Source: an uncultured Bacteroidales bacterium
Lineage (GTDB): Bacteria; Bacteroidota; Bacteroidia; Bacteroidales; UBA932
NCBI GenBank assembly: GCA_944322715.1
Contig: CALUPT010000011.1
Span: 54,161-118,160 of the forward strand
Length of the DNA stretch: 64,000 nt
Direction: 5' to 3'
In this document: positions 26,712 to 35,130 of the stretch, one piece after another
Layout: every line of letters starts with the position of its first letter
Numbering within the stretch: position 1 is the stretch's first letter
The notes under the pieces: model-generated
Told to the model about the DNA's origin: nothing
Database searches by the model: none
What the model saw: only the letters and a program-made list of their open reading frames with translations
Position numbers and translations under genes: made by a program

Positions 26712-28910
26712 TCATTCGGAGAATGACATCTCATCGAGAAGATGCGAGGCTCCGGCTACCTTGTCGATTATGAACAGTACATAGCGGATGTCGAGGGCAA
26801 TATTGCGGCACAGGTCGGGATCGAAGACAATGTCGCTCATCGTACCCTCCCATACCCTGTCGAAGTTGATACCGATCAGGTTTCCATCTGCATTGATGAC
26901 CGGGCTCCCTGAATTTCCTCCGGAGGTGTGGTTGGTGGCTATGAAACATACCGGGACAGTCTTCTTCCCGTCCGCTCCCGTGATGGCCCATCTGCCGTAG
27001 TCCTTTGTCCTGTAGATTTCCCTCAGCCTTTCCGGTACATCATAGTCGAAGATTTCCGGGTTGTCTTTCTGCATTATGCCTTCAAGGGTGGATGATGAAA
27101 GATAATATGTACCATCGGCAGGGGAGTATCCCTGTACGGAACCGTAGGCCACCCTCAAAGTCAGGTTGGCATCCGGATAGAAGTCCTTCTCCGGCTCGAA
27201 CTCCATCTGTCCTTTCATGTAGTCCCTGTAGAGCAGGGTGATTTCCCGGGATAGTCTGCGCCTTACAGGCAGAATGCCTTCCATGTACCATTCCTCGAAG
27301 GCTCTGCCGAACTCCGCTGCGGGGTCATCTGCCAGCACTGTGATATCAGTGTCAGGCCCCTCTGCACTGGCTGCCGCGATCGCCCCGGCCAGTGCCGTGC
27401 TGTCGGCGAAGACCGAGTTCCCGAACAGGGAGTCTGCCCAGACAGCTGCAGAACCGTATTTGTCCATGCTGCGGACGAAATATTCAGGCTTGAATCCGGC
27501 AGGGACATTCCTGTCGAACATATCCATTACGGCGATGAACGATTCCCTGTCGATCGGCAGATAATAGTCCTTGTAGAACGTCTCTGCAAGGCCTGCCATT
27601 TCTGCCCTTATACTGTCGGCCCTGTCTTCCGATGAAGTCAGTATCGCCTTGTTCCGCAGCCCCGTATATGCGGTCGCGAACCTTGACAATTCCACGGTCC
27701 TGGCTGTCTCGTTGTAGTAGTCTGCCGCATACGAGTATGGCTCCAGCAGCCGGTACAGGGAATCGAGCTTTTGCACGATTCCGGCATACCGTGTGCCATC
27801 AGCCCATCCTGCGAACCGTTTTTCGTATTCCTGCTTCTTTTCCACCGTACCCATCTTCCTTATACCGCGCATCTCCCCCTGCCATTTCTTCCACGAGTTG
27901 GCCACGCCGGCGTTCTTGGATGAGTACTGGATGCGTACAGCCTGGCTCCGGGACATGTACCTGTCCTGGATGTCGAGACGCAGTGACCTGAGGGCAATCT
28001 TGTGCGGATCGGAAATCTCCGATATGTATCTCACCCCTTCGGACATTATGTATTCCTGTGTCCTGCCGGGATATCCGTAGACGAACGTGAAGTCCCCCTC
28101 GTTCACTCCTCCGAGGGAGATGCTGAAATATTTCTTCGGGGTATAAGGCACATTGTCTTCCGAGTAGTCCGCAGGGTTGTTGTCCTTGCCGGCATAGATC
28201 CGGAAAATCGAGAAGTCTCCGGTATGCCTCGGCCACATCCAGTTGTCGGTGTCGCCTCCGAACTTTCCTATCGAGGATGGCGGCGCTCCGACAAGCCGTA
28301 TGTCCCTGAACACCCTGTAGACAAAGAGGAAGTACTGGTTGCCGTAATACAGTGCCTCCACATCCGCTTCCATACCCTTGCCCTGAGATACTGCCTTGTC
28401 TATGAGGATCCTGGAATTGGCTTTCACTATGGAGTCCCTCTGCGTTTCGCCCATCCCCTCGGAATATCCGGCAAGCACGGCATCCGTCACATCCTCCATC
28501 CTGTCGAGGAAACTGACTGTCAGTCCTTCGTTGGGCAGCTCTTCGGAGCGGGACATGGCCCAGAAGCCATCCCTGAGGTAGTCATGCTCCACAGAACTGT
28601 GCTTCTGGATCTGGGAGTATCCGCAATGATGGTTGGTCAACAGCAGGCCTTCTCCTGAAATGAGTTCTCCAGTGCATCCCCGGCCGAACAGCACGACTGC
28701 ATCTTTCAGGGAAGCCCGGTTGATGCTGTATATATCCTCTGCATCTAACCTGAATCCCTTTTCCTGCATGTCTCCTATCCTTTCCTGTACAAGGACCGGA
28801 AGCCACATTCCTTCATCCGCCCTGGCAATGGAGAAAATGGATGAGAACAGCCATGATGCGACCGTTGCCGCGATTGCGGCTCCGTTCAATGTTGTCAAGA
28901 TTCCTTTCAT
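26712..28910 (-). CDS. S46 family dipeptidyl peptidase, DPP11-like
   Basis: A 732-residue secreted serine exopeptidase. A signal peptide (to about residue 31) precedes the chymotrypsin-like fold with a helical domain. His in LTNHHCGY (about 94-95), Asp in the WPRHTGDFSIF segment and Ser667 in GGNSGSPV supply the triad. Eighteen residues after the Ser is Arg685 (INFDRVW). In Porphyromonas gingivalis the equivalent position is Arg673 in DPP11 (Asp/Glu at P1) and Gly in DPP7, so this protein is predicted to be DPP11-type. The Met at 28910 is chosen over an upstream ATG at 29012 because it leads into the signal peptide. It is the last gene of the run and lies 14 bases after the thioredoxin-like gene. 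Confidence 0.92.
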   Translation of the reverse strand: MKGILTTLNGAAIAATVASWLFSSIFSIARADEGMWLPVLVQERIGDMQEKGFRLDAEDIYSINRASLKDAVVLFGRGCTGELISGEGLLLTNHHCGYSQIQKHSSVEHDYLRDGFWAMSRSEELPNEGLTVSFLDRMEDVTDAVLAGYSEGMGETQRDSIVKANSRILIDKAVSQGKGMEADVEALYYGNQYFLFVYRVFRDIRLVGAPPSSIGKFGGDTDNWMWPRHTGDFSIFRIYAGKDNNPADYSEDNVPYTPKKYFSISLGGVNEGDFTFVYGYPGRTQEYIMSEGVRYISEISDPHKIALRSLRLDIQDRYMSRSQAVRIQYSSKNAGVANSWKKWQGEMRGIRKMGTVEKKQEYEKRFAGWADGTRYAGIVQKLDSLYRLLEPYSYAADYYNETARTVELSRFATAYTGLRNKAILTSSEDRADSIRAEMAGLAETFYKDYYLPIDRESFIAVMDMFDRNVPAGFKPEYFVRSMDKYGSAAVWADSLFGNSVFADSTALAGAIAAASAEGPDTDITVLADDPAAEFGRAFEEWYMEGILPVRRRLSREITLLYRDYMKGQMEFEPEKDFYPDANLTLRVAYGSVQGYSPADGTYYLSSSTLEGIMQKDNPEIFDYDVPERLREIYRTKDYGRWAITGADGKKTVPVCFIATNHTSGGNSGSPVINADGNLIGINFDRVWEGTMSDIVFDPDLCRNIALDIRYVLFIIDKVAGASHLLDEMSFSE

Positions 28911-28924
28911 TATGTCATTCCTGT

Positions 28925-30634
28925 TTATTGTTTCACGTTTGCCCCCGCAGCAGTGTCGTCTGCCGGCTTTTCCTGTGCGTTTCGGCCTGTAAGACTGACA
29001 TATTTCCTGCATACGCGCCCTTGCCTGTCTGTCACGAGAATGAAAGGCAGGCCTGACAGGTCGAAATTCCGCATGAGGGTTTCGGCCGTTTCCGGTTCCG
29101 TACTCCAGATTCTGTCCATGTCCACCAGGACCGCTTTCCTGACCTTAAGACGGGATTTCCCCGGCCCATCCGGACCGTATGCCCGCATTTCCATGCCCCC
29201 TTCGGAAAGCAGCGAGCCGGCGGCCGCGATTTCCGCCCTGCATACGGGGCAACCTTCGGTATGGAATATCACGGCGCAGCCTTTCAATCCTTTGAGATTT
29301 GTCCTGGACTGCCGGCTGCCGTGTCCTCCTGCCTTAATGACAGATACCGGAATCCTGATGTCCGGCAACCTCTTTCCGACCGGACACAGAGAGTCCAGTC
29401 TCTTGAGCAGAAGGGCGAGCTCCACTACCTTCAGCGTGTCGTCACCCGTATTCCAGATGTCGCTGCGGGAAAGTATATGCCTGTCTATGAACGGAACGGT
29501 CCCGCATTTGTAGCTTTCCTTTCTCTGTCCTGCCAGATAGTACAGAAGGTCTCCTGTCATCCGTTTATACAGGAGGGTGTCGCCGCGGGCCAGTGTCCTT
29601 TTGCATATATGGTCGGCTATCCTGCCCACCCCGCTGCAGTCCATGCTGTCTTCCAAAGGGAGGAATGTGTTTCCGTACAGCTGCATGGACTCGTCGCTCC
29701 CGTATTCTTCGCCGGATGGACCTGCCTCGGCTCCGAGCAGCTTTTCAAGTGCGGGAGTGTCGAGGTTTCTTCCCGTTATCGTTCCTGAAGGGGATATCAG
29801 GAACAGTTTCGGTGTACTGATGACGCCGTATTTTACGGACATGTCCGATGCCATGTCTGGGTCCCACAGATGGATGGTTTCGACGGATGGGGAACCGACA
29901 TGCAGGTCCTGTTCCCTGTATCTTTCCCACTTTCCTGCATCCTTTCCTGTATATACGGCATAGAGGATGGCGCTGAACCCGTCGTTCTCAAGCATGTTGC
30001 GGAGCATGATGCTCTCTACCTTGCATTTTGCACAGTCGGTGTCGTAGAAATACAGGATGCGGTATTTTCCAGACCCATCTTCCGGATTGGCATGTGAGCC
30101 TGCACGGTCTCCGAAAAGGGTTACGGATGTTCCGTCGGGAGAGAGAAGCGTGATCTCGGGTGCCTTGCAGCCTGTGAGAGACTGCCTGTTGGTCTCGGCG
30201 AAAAGCCTTGCACTCCACAGGTCGGCCTCATTCTTCAGTTTCACGGTACCATCCTGTATCCATCTGTCGTATATGTGTATCGCGACGGCATCGTCCCCCA
30301 TGATGGGAGAATCGAGAAAATGTCTGAATGTCAGGATTGTCACGGCCTGACGGACAAGGGAATCCGTACATACGCCGATGATGAAGTCGGCCTCGGTGCA
30401 TTTGACTTCCGTTGGTTCGCGTTCCAGGGCCTTGAAATACTCCTGCAGCTTGCTTCCGATTGCAGAAAGGATGGCGCTGTCAGGGGCGGAAACTGCCGTG
30501 CTGTCGTCTGCCGTCCTGAACCGGCATGATTCCGGCCGCATCAGGCCTGTCCCCATTCCGTTTTCCGAGGCAACGGAGCAGAACATGACAGTGCATGCGA
30601 TGGCTGTCAGTATGTGCCGGAGCCGTATCATCAT
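28925..30634 (-). CDS. Exported protein with two thioredoxin-like domains
   Basis: A 569-residue protein with a signal peptide (about 1-23). It has two thioredoxin-fold domains in tandem. The first has a CAKC active site (Cys201/Cys204) and a cis-Pro in ISTPKLFLI (Pro274). The second has CPVC (Cys461/Cys464) and LPFILV as its cis-Pro region. A helical, Cys-containing segment (about 310-420) separates them, and the first 150 residues resemble the helical leader of TlpA/DUF5106-type proteins. It is probably a periplasmic disulfide reductase or shuttle. Its start overlaps the coaD stop by 4 bases and the S46 gene follows at 14 bases, so all three are co-transcribed. Confidence 0.82.
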   Translation of the reverse strand: MMIRLRHILTAIACTVMFCSVASENGMGTGLMRPESCRFRTADDSTAVSAPDSAILSAIGSKLQEYFKALEREPTEVKCTEADFIIGVCTDSLVRQAVTILTFRHFLDSPIMGDDAVAIHIYDRWIQDGTVKLKNEADLWSARLFAETNRQSLTGCKAPEITLLSPDGTSVTLFGDRAGSHANPEDGSGKYRILYFYDTDCAKCKVESIMLRNMLENDGFSAILYAVYTGKDAGKWERYREQDLHVGSPSVETIHLWDPDMASDMSVKYGVISTPKLFLISPSGTITGRNLDTPALEKLLGAEAGPSGEEYGSDESMQLYGNTFLPLEDSMDCSGVGRIADHICKRTLARGDTLLYKRMTGDLLYYLAGQRKESYKCGTVPFIDRHILSRSDIWNTGDDTLKVVELALLLKRLDSLCPVGKRLPDIRIPVSVIKAGGHGSRQSRTNLKGLKGCAVIFHTEGCPVCRAEIAAAGSLLSEGGMEMRAYGPDGPGKSRLKVRKAVLVDMDRIWSTEPETAETLMRNFDLSGLPFILVTDRQGRVCRKYVSLTGRNAQEKPADDTAAGANVKQ

Positions 30635-31092
30635 AGAATGACTCCATCCGGAAGGAATCTGGATGTGTCCCCTCCATGCTTGATGATGTCCCTGACGGCG
30701 GAAGAGGATATGTGGGCGAATTCCTGGGCTGTCGGGATGATGATGGTCTCAATTTCCGGGGCCAGCACCCTGTTGGCATCGGCAATGGACCTTTCCGTCT
30801 CGAAATCTATCATGTTCCGTACGCCTCTGACGATATGCCTGATGCCGAGTTCCCTGCAGGTGTCCACAGTGAGGTTGTCGTATGATATGGCCCTTACACC
30901 CTCCATCCCGGATGTGGCCTGCCGGATGATGTCCAGTCTCTTGTCGGTCTGGAAACAGCCCCGCTTGTCTATGTTGATGCCGACGGCTATCACCACTTCA
31001 TCGAACATGGTCAGGGCTCTTTTCAGAATATTCAGGTGTCCCGAAGTGAAAGGGTCGAAAGAGCCGGGGAAGAGTGCAGTCCTTTTTTCCAT
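30631..31092 (-). CDS. coaD: Phosphopantetheine adenylyltransferase
   Basis: A 153-residue cytoplasmic enzyme forming dephospho-CoA from 4'-phosphopantetheine and ATP. FPGSFDPFTSGHLNI carries the TxGH nucleotidyltransferase motif, and ISSSAVRDI near the C terminus is the second conserved motif. Length is standard. The stop overlaps the next gene by ATGA, indicating translational coupling. It lies 32 bases downstream of ung. Confidence 0.96.
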   Translation of the reverse strand: MEKRTALFPGSFDPFTSGHLNILKRALTMFDEVVIAVGINIDKRGCFQTDKRLDIIRQATSGMEGVRAISYDNLTVDTCRELGIRHIVRGVRNMIDFETERSIADANRVLAPEIETIIIPTAQEFAHISSSAVRDIIKHGGDTSRFLPDGVIL

Positions 31093-31124
31093 TGTCTGTC
31101 TTGTCTGTTAAAGGTCATGTGAGG

Positions 31125-31793
31125 TCACAGCTGCCAGTCGATCGGGGTCTTTCCCTGTGCTTCCAGCAGGCTGTTGGTTTTCGAGAAATGCCGGCAGCCG
31201 AAGAATGCACCCCTGGCGAGGGGGGATGGGTGTGCCGCTTCAAGTACATAGTGTCTTGAAGTGTCGATCAGAGCCTTCTTGCTTCTCGCAAAATTACCCC
31301 ATAGCAGGAATACCACTCCGTTGCAGTTGTCCGAGATATACCTGATGACGGCATCTGTGAATTCGGTCCAGCCGATCCCGCTGTGTGATGCAGGGGCTCC
31401 GGCGCGGACGGTCAGCACTGCATTCAGCAGGAGTACGCCCTGTCGCGCCCATTTCTCCAGATGCGGATAGCCGCTCATCCTTATTCCGAGGTCGTTCCCG
31501 ATTTCGGTGAATATGTTGCGCAGGGATGGGGGAGCGGGAACATTTTCCGGAACCGAAAATGAAAGACCTTCGGCCTGTCCGTATCCGTGATACGGGTCCT
31601 GACCGAGGATCACGACCTTTACCTTGTCCACGGGAGTGAGCTCGAATGCCTTGAATATCTGTTTGCCTGGAGGGAATATCTTCGCTCCCGATGCCTTTTC
31701 CTGATGCAGACAGGATACCAGCCGCGCAAAGTACGGCTTTTCGAATTCTCCGGCAAGAGCCCGTTTCCAGCTTTCTTCTATCTGTACTTCCAT
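31125..31793 (-). CDS. ung: Uracil-DNA glycosylase
   Basis: A 222-residue base-excision repair enzyme. GQDPYHGYGQAEGLSFSV holds the catalytic Asp and the water-activating loop; AAHPSPLA is the minor-groove Leu loop. It has the standard length of family 1 UDG. It sits between the MacB permease gene (40 bases upstream) and coaD on the minus strand. Confidence 0.96.
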   Translation of the reverse strand: MEVQIEESWKRALAGEFEKPYFARLVSCLHQEKASGAKIFPPGKQIFKAFELTPVDKVKVVILGQDPYHGYGQAEGLSFSVPENVPAPPSLRNIFTEIGNDLGIRMSGYPHLEKWARQGVLLLNAVLTVRAGAPASHSGIGWTEFTDAVIRYISDNCNGVVFLLWGNFARSKKALIDTSRHYVLEAAHPSPLARGAFFGCRHFSKTNSLLEAQGKTPIDWQL

Positions 31794-31833
31794 TTATGTA
31801 AGTTCGAATGACAAATGTAGCAATAATTGCGGA

Positions 31834-33054
31834 TTATTCGTAGCGCAGGGCATCGATAGGGTCGAGGGCAGCGGCTTTCTTGGCAGGATACCAGCCGAAA
31901 AAGACTCCTGTGACCGTGCAGACCGCAAATGACAGCACCACGCTCCAGGTCTGGATGGAGACGGGCCAGTTTGCCAGCCAGTTGATGGAGGCGCAGATGG
32001 CCCCGCCTATGAGTATGCCGATGATTCCGCCGGTTATGCTTATCAGGATGGCTTCGATCAGGAACTGGGCGAGTATGTCGATTCCTCTTGCCCCGACCGA
32101 CATCCTCAGACCTATCTCCTTGGTGCGTTCGGTCACTGATACATACATGATATTCATGATACCTATGCCTCCGACCAAAAGCGATATACCTGCGATACAG
32201 GCGAGCAGGGTAGTGAGGATGCCAGTGGTCTTGTCCATCATTTCGCTGAGTTCCTGCTGGCTCCTGATCATGAAGTCATCCGGCTCATCCTCTTTCAGCC
32301 GGTGCTGCCTGCGGAGGATTTCCTCTATTTCCGCCGTGGCATAATCCGTCATTTCTTCCGAGATTGCGGATGCGAATATGCCCTGGAAATAGTCTACCGC
32401 CAGCAGCCTCTTCATTACGGTCGTGTACGGGGCAAGGACTATCTCATCCTGGTCCATTCCCATTGAGTTATATCCTTTCGGTTCGAGTACTCCGATCACG
32501 CGCAGCGGCACCTGGTTGATCCTGATGGTCTCTCCTATCGGATTCCTGCCATCCGGGAAAAGGTTGTCCACGATTGTCTTTCCTATCACGCATACCTTTG
32601 CCGCCGTCTTTTCGTCATGGTCGGAAAACATTTCCCCGTCTTCGATATTCAGCTGTCTTATGGCAAGGTATTCCTTCCCCACGCCGCTTACGGATGCAGG
32701 ATAGTTGTTGTTGCCGCTTACGAGCTGTCCAGAGGCGGATACGTTGGGACTGAGGTAGGACAGATATATGCTTTCGTTCCTCAGGGCCGTGTAGTCGGCT
32801 GTTTTCAGGGTCTGCATTTCATCCGCACTGAGCCTGACTCCTCCTCTGCGGTCCCCTCCGGCGTGGATCATGATTATATTGGAGCCCATGGATGAGATTT
32901 CCTTCTGGATGCTCTGCTTCGCTCCCTGCCCTATGGCAATCATGGTGATGACGGCGGCGACTCCGATTATGATGCCGAGCATGGTGAGAAATGCCCTCGT
33001 CTTGTTGTTGGCGATGGCTTTAAGGGATATCTTGAAAAGGTTTGTCCAGTTCAT
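31834..33054 (-). CDS. MacB-type ABC transporter permease
   Basis: A 406-residue membrane protein. An N-terminal transmembrane helix (about residues 17-40) is followed by a large periplasmic MacB_PCD domain (about 45-245) and an FtsX-type C-terminal block of three membrane segments (TERTKEIGLRMSVGARG precedes the second). The topology is that of MacB/LolC mechanotransmission transporters. The ATPase is a separate gene 38 bases upstream, unlike the fused Escherichia coli MacB. With macA- and tolC-like genes in the same operon it should form a tripartite efflux pump for macrolide-like compounds, peptides or siderophores. Substrate unknown. Confidence 0.92.
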   Translation of the reverse strand: MNWTNLFKISLKAIANNKTRAFLTMLGIIIGVAAVITMIAIGQGAKQSIQKEISSMGSNIIMIHAGGDRRGGVRLSADEMQTLKTADYTALRNESIYLSYLSPNVSASGQLVSGNNNYPASVSGVGKEYLAIRQLNIEDGEMFSDHDEKTAAKVCVIGKTIVDNLFPDGRNPIGETIRINQVPLRVIGVLEPKGYNSMGMDQDEIVLAPYTTVMKRLLAVDYFQGIFASAISEEMTDYATAEIEEILRRQHRLKEDEPDDFMIRSQQELSEMMDKTTGILTTLLACIAGISLLVGGIGIMNIMYVSVTERTKEIGLRMSVGARGIDILAQFLIEAILISITGGIIGILIGGAICASINWLANWPVSIQTWSVVLSFAVCTVTGVFFGWYPAKKAAALDPIDALRYE

Positions 33055-33092
33055 ACTGCAATGTCGTTATCTGCCGTGCCTGCACGTGTACA

Positions 33093-33836
33093 TCAGTCAT
33101 CATCGCCTGCAGGCAGGGCTGCAAGGGTCTGTTCTGCCGACAGGATGTCCGTGTTCACCTTGTCTTCTATGATATGTCCGTCCCTGAGCCTTATGTTGCG
33201 GCTGCTGTATGAGGCGATATCGGGATTGTGGGTGACGAAGATGATGGTCCTCCCTTCGGAATGCAGTTTCTGCAGGAGGACCAGTATTTCGAAGGATGTC
33301 CTTGTGTCGAGGTTGCCTGTGGCCTCATCCGCGAGGATGACGGCAGGGTTGTTGACTAGGGCGCGGGCGATCGCCACCCTCTGCATCTGCCCTCCGGACA
33401 TCTGGTTGGACTTGTGGTTGAGCCTGTCTCCGAGTCCCACCGCCTGCAGTGCCGTTATGGCCCTGCTGCGTCTTTCGGATGACCCGATCTCGTTGTTGTA
33501 CAGCAGAGGAAGTTCCACGTTTTCGATGGCAGTGCTTTTCGGAAGCAGGTTGTAGTTCTGGAACACGAATCCTATCTTCCTGTTCCTGAGCACCGCCCTT
33601 TGCGACTTGCTCATCGATTTGACCGGGATTCCATCCAGCAGATACTCTCCGGATGTGGGAGTGTCGAGACAGCCGAGGATATTGAGCATCGTGGATTTTC
33701 CCGAACCTGATGCACCCATTATGGTCACGAATTCCCCCTCGTGGATATCGAATGACACTCCCCGCAGGGCGTGTACAGTCTCATCCCCTACGACGAAATC
33801 CCTCCTGATATTCTGCAGTTCTATGACTTTCTTCAT
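33093..33836 (-). CDS. MacB/LolD-type ABC transporter ATP-binding protein
   Basis: A 247-residue ATPase. Walker A GASGSGKST, Q-loop, signature LSGGQ-like MSGGQMQRVAIARAL, Walker B VILADEATGNLD and H-loop FVTHN are all intact. It belongs to the LolD/FtsE/MacB cluster. It is placed between the adaptor (36 bases upstream) and permease genes of the efflux operon and ends with a short acidic tail (PAGDDD). Confidence 0.94.
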   Translation of the reverse strand: MKKVIELQNIRRDFVVGDETVHALRGVSFDIHEGEFVTIMGASGSGKSTMLNILGCLDTPTSGEYLLDGIPVKSMSKSQRAVLRNRKIGFVFQNYNLLPKSTAIENVELPLLYNNEIGSSERRSRAITALQAVGLGDRLNHKSNQMSGGQMQRVAIARALVNNPAVILADEATGNLDTRTSFEILVLLQKLHSEGRTIIFVTHNPDIASYSSRNIRLRDGHIIEDKVNTDILSAEQTLAALPAGDDD

Positions 33837-33872
33837 TTCCTCTCTCCTGAAAAGGTTTGCCGATGTCCGGCG

Positions 33873-35063
33873 TCATCTTCCCGGAGGCCCCGGCATGAAC
33901 GGATTCCCGTTCTTCTTGGCCAGCGATTCCAGACCTGCGAAACTTGCTCCGGCGATGATTTCCATACCTTCCCCGATGCCTCCTGTTATTTCAGTGCTCA
34001 CTCCATCGCTTATGCCCGTTGTGACGGGGTGCGCCGTGAAGACATTGCCATCCTTCGTCCACAACTTGGAAGCCCCTTCGCAGTCGATGATCCTGTCATT
34101 CTTCGTCGCCATCGCGTGCGGGTTGAATCTCAATGCCCTCGATGGTACGCACAGTACGTCGTGCGCCTCCCTCGTATATATGGAAAGGTTGGCGGTGAGC
34201 CTCGGAAGCAGCTTCAGGTCCGGATTGTCTGCCGCTATGACCACTTCGTATGTCACCACGCTTTCCGTAGCGGTGCTTGTCACGCTCGAACTTCCCGCGG
34301 AGCTGCCGAGCCTTATCTGTATCACCCTGCCATCGAACACATCATCCGGATATGCATCTACGGTAAAGCTGACCCTCTGTCCTTCCTTAACTCCTCCGAT
34401 ATCGGCCTCATCCACATCCGCCACGACCTGCATCTTGGTCAGGTCGGCCGCTATGGTGAACAGGGTAGGGGTCTCGAATCCGGCAGCGACGGTCTGTCCC
34501 TCCTCTACCGCACGGTCGATGACTATCCCGTCTATGGGGGATGCTATGGTCGCGTAGGAGAGGTTCCTCTCGGCCTTTGCAAGGGCGGCCTTGCTGTTTT
34601 CGTATGCGCTTTTCGCCATCGAGAAATTGTATTCGGCCTGCTCGTATTCGGTATCGCTTATGAGGTTCTTCTCATGCAGTCCCTTGCTTCTGGCGTAGTT
34701 CTTTTCCTGATATACGTATTCGGCCCTGTTCCCATCGTATGTCGCCCTTGCGGATGCCAGATCGCTTTCGAGTGTCACCTTGTCCATTTCGGCTATTATC
34801 TGCCCCTCCTTCACCGTGGAGTTGTAGTCCGCATAGAGCTTTGCGATGATTCCGGACACCTGCGTGCCGACCTCCACTTCAGTGACAGGTTCTATGGTCC
34901 CCGTTGCGGTCACGAAATAGGCTACATCGCCTTTCTCTACCGGAACGGTGTCGTATGTGACCTGCTGCAATGCCTTGCGTTTTCCCGCAACCATGAATAT
35001 CGCGGCAGCGATGATCACAGCAATGACTGTCCATGTTATCGCCCTTTTTGTCCCTTTTTTCAT
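33873..35063 (-). CDS. MacA-like periplasmic adaptor protein
   Basis: A 396-residue membrane-fusion protein with one N-terminal transmembrane anchor (about residues 8-25). A lipoyl-like half motif (TATGTIEPVTEVEVGTQVSG) is followed by an alpha-hairpin with coiled-coil character (about 95-170), a second lipoyl half (ATIASPIDGIVIDRAVEEG) and beta-barrel and membrane-proximal domains. It should bridge the MacB-type permease and the TolC-like channel. The C terminus is Pro/Gly-rich (FMPGPPGR). It is separated from tolC by 67 bases containing a REP-like repeat. Confidence 0.92.
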   Translation of the reverse strand: MKKGTKRAITWTVIAVIIAAAIFMVAGKRKALQQVTYDTVPVEKGDVAYFVTATGTIEPVTEVEVGTQVSGIIAKLYADYNSTVKEGQIIAEMDKVTLESDLASARATYDGNRAEYVYQEKNYARSKGLHEKNLISDTEYEQAEYNFSMAKSAYENSKAALAKAERNLSYATIASPIDGIVIDRAVEEGQTVAAGFETPTLFTIAADLTKMQVVADVDEADIGGVKEGQRVSFTVDAYPDDVFDGRVIQIRLGSSAGSSSVTSTATESVVTYEVVIAADNPDLKLLPRLTANLSIYTREAHDVLCVPSRALRFNPHAMATKNDRIIDCEGASKLWTKDGNVFTAHPVTTGISDGVSTEITGGIGEGMEIIAGASFAGLESLAKKNGNPFMPGPPGR

Positions 35064-35099
35064 TGTATATTCATTTTTCTGTTTTTCATTTTCTGTTGC

Positions 35100-35126
35100 A
35101 GATCTTTCGCTGCCGCTCAGGATGAC
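35100..35126 (-). repeat. Dispersed 27-bp REP-like repeat inside the efflux operon
   Basis: AGATCTTTCGC then GCTCAGGATGAC on the plus strand. It lies 5 bases past the tolC-like stop and before the adaptor gene, so its hairpin would be in the operon mRNA. Confidence 0.7.
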
Positions 35127-35130
35127 AGGA

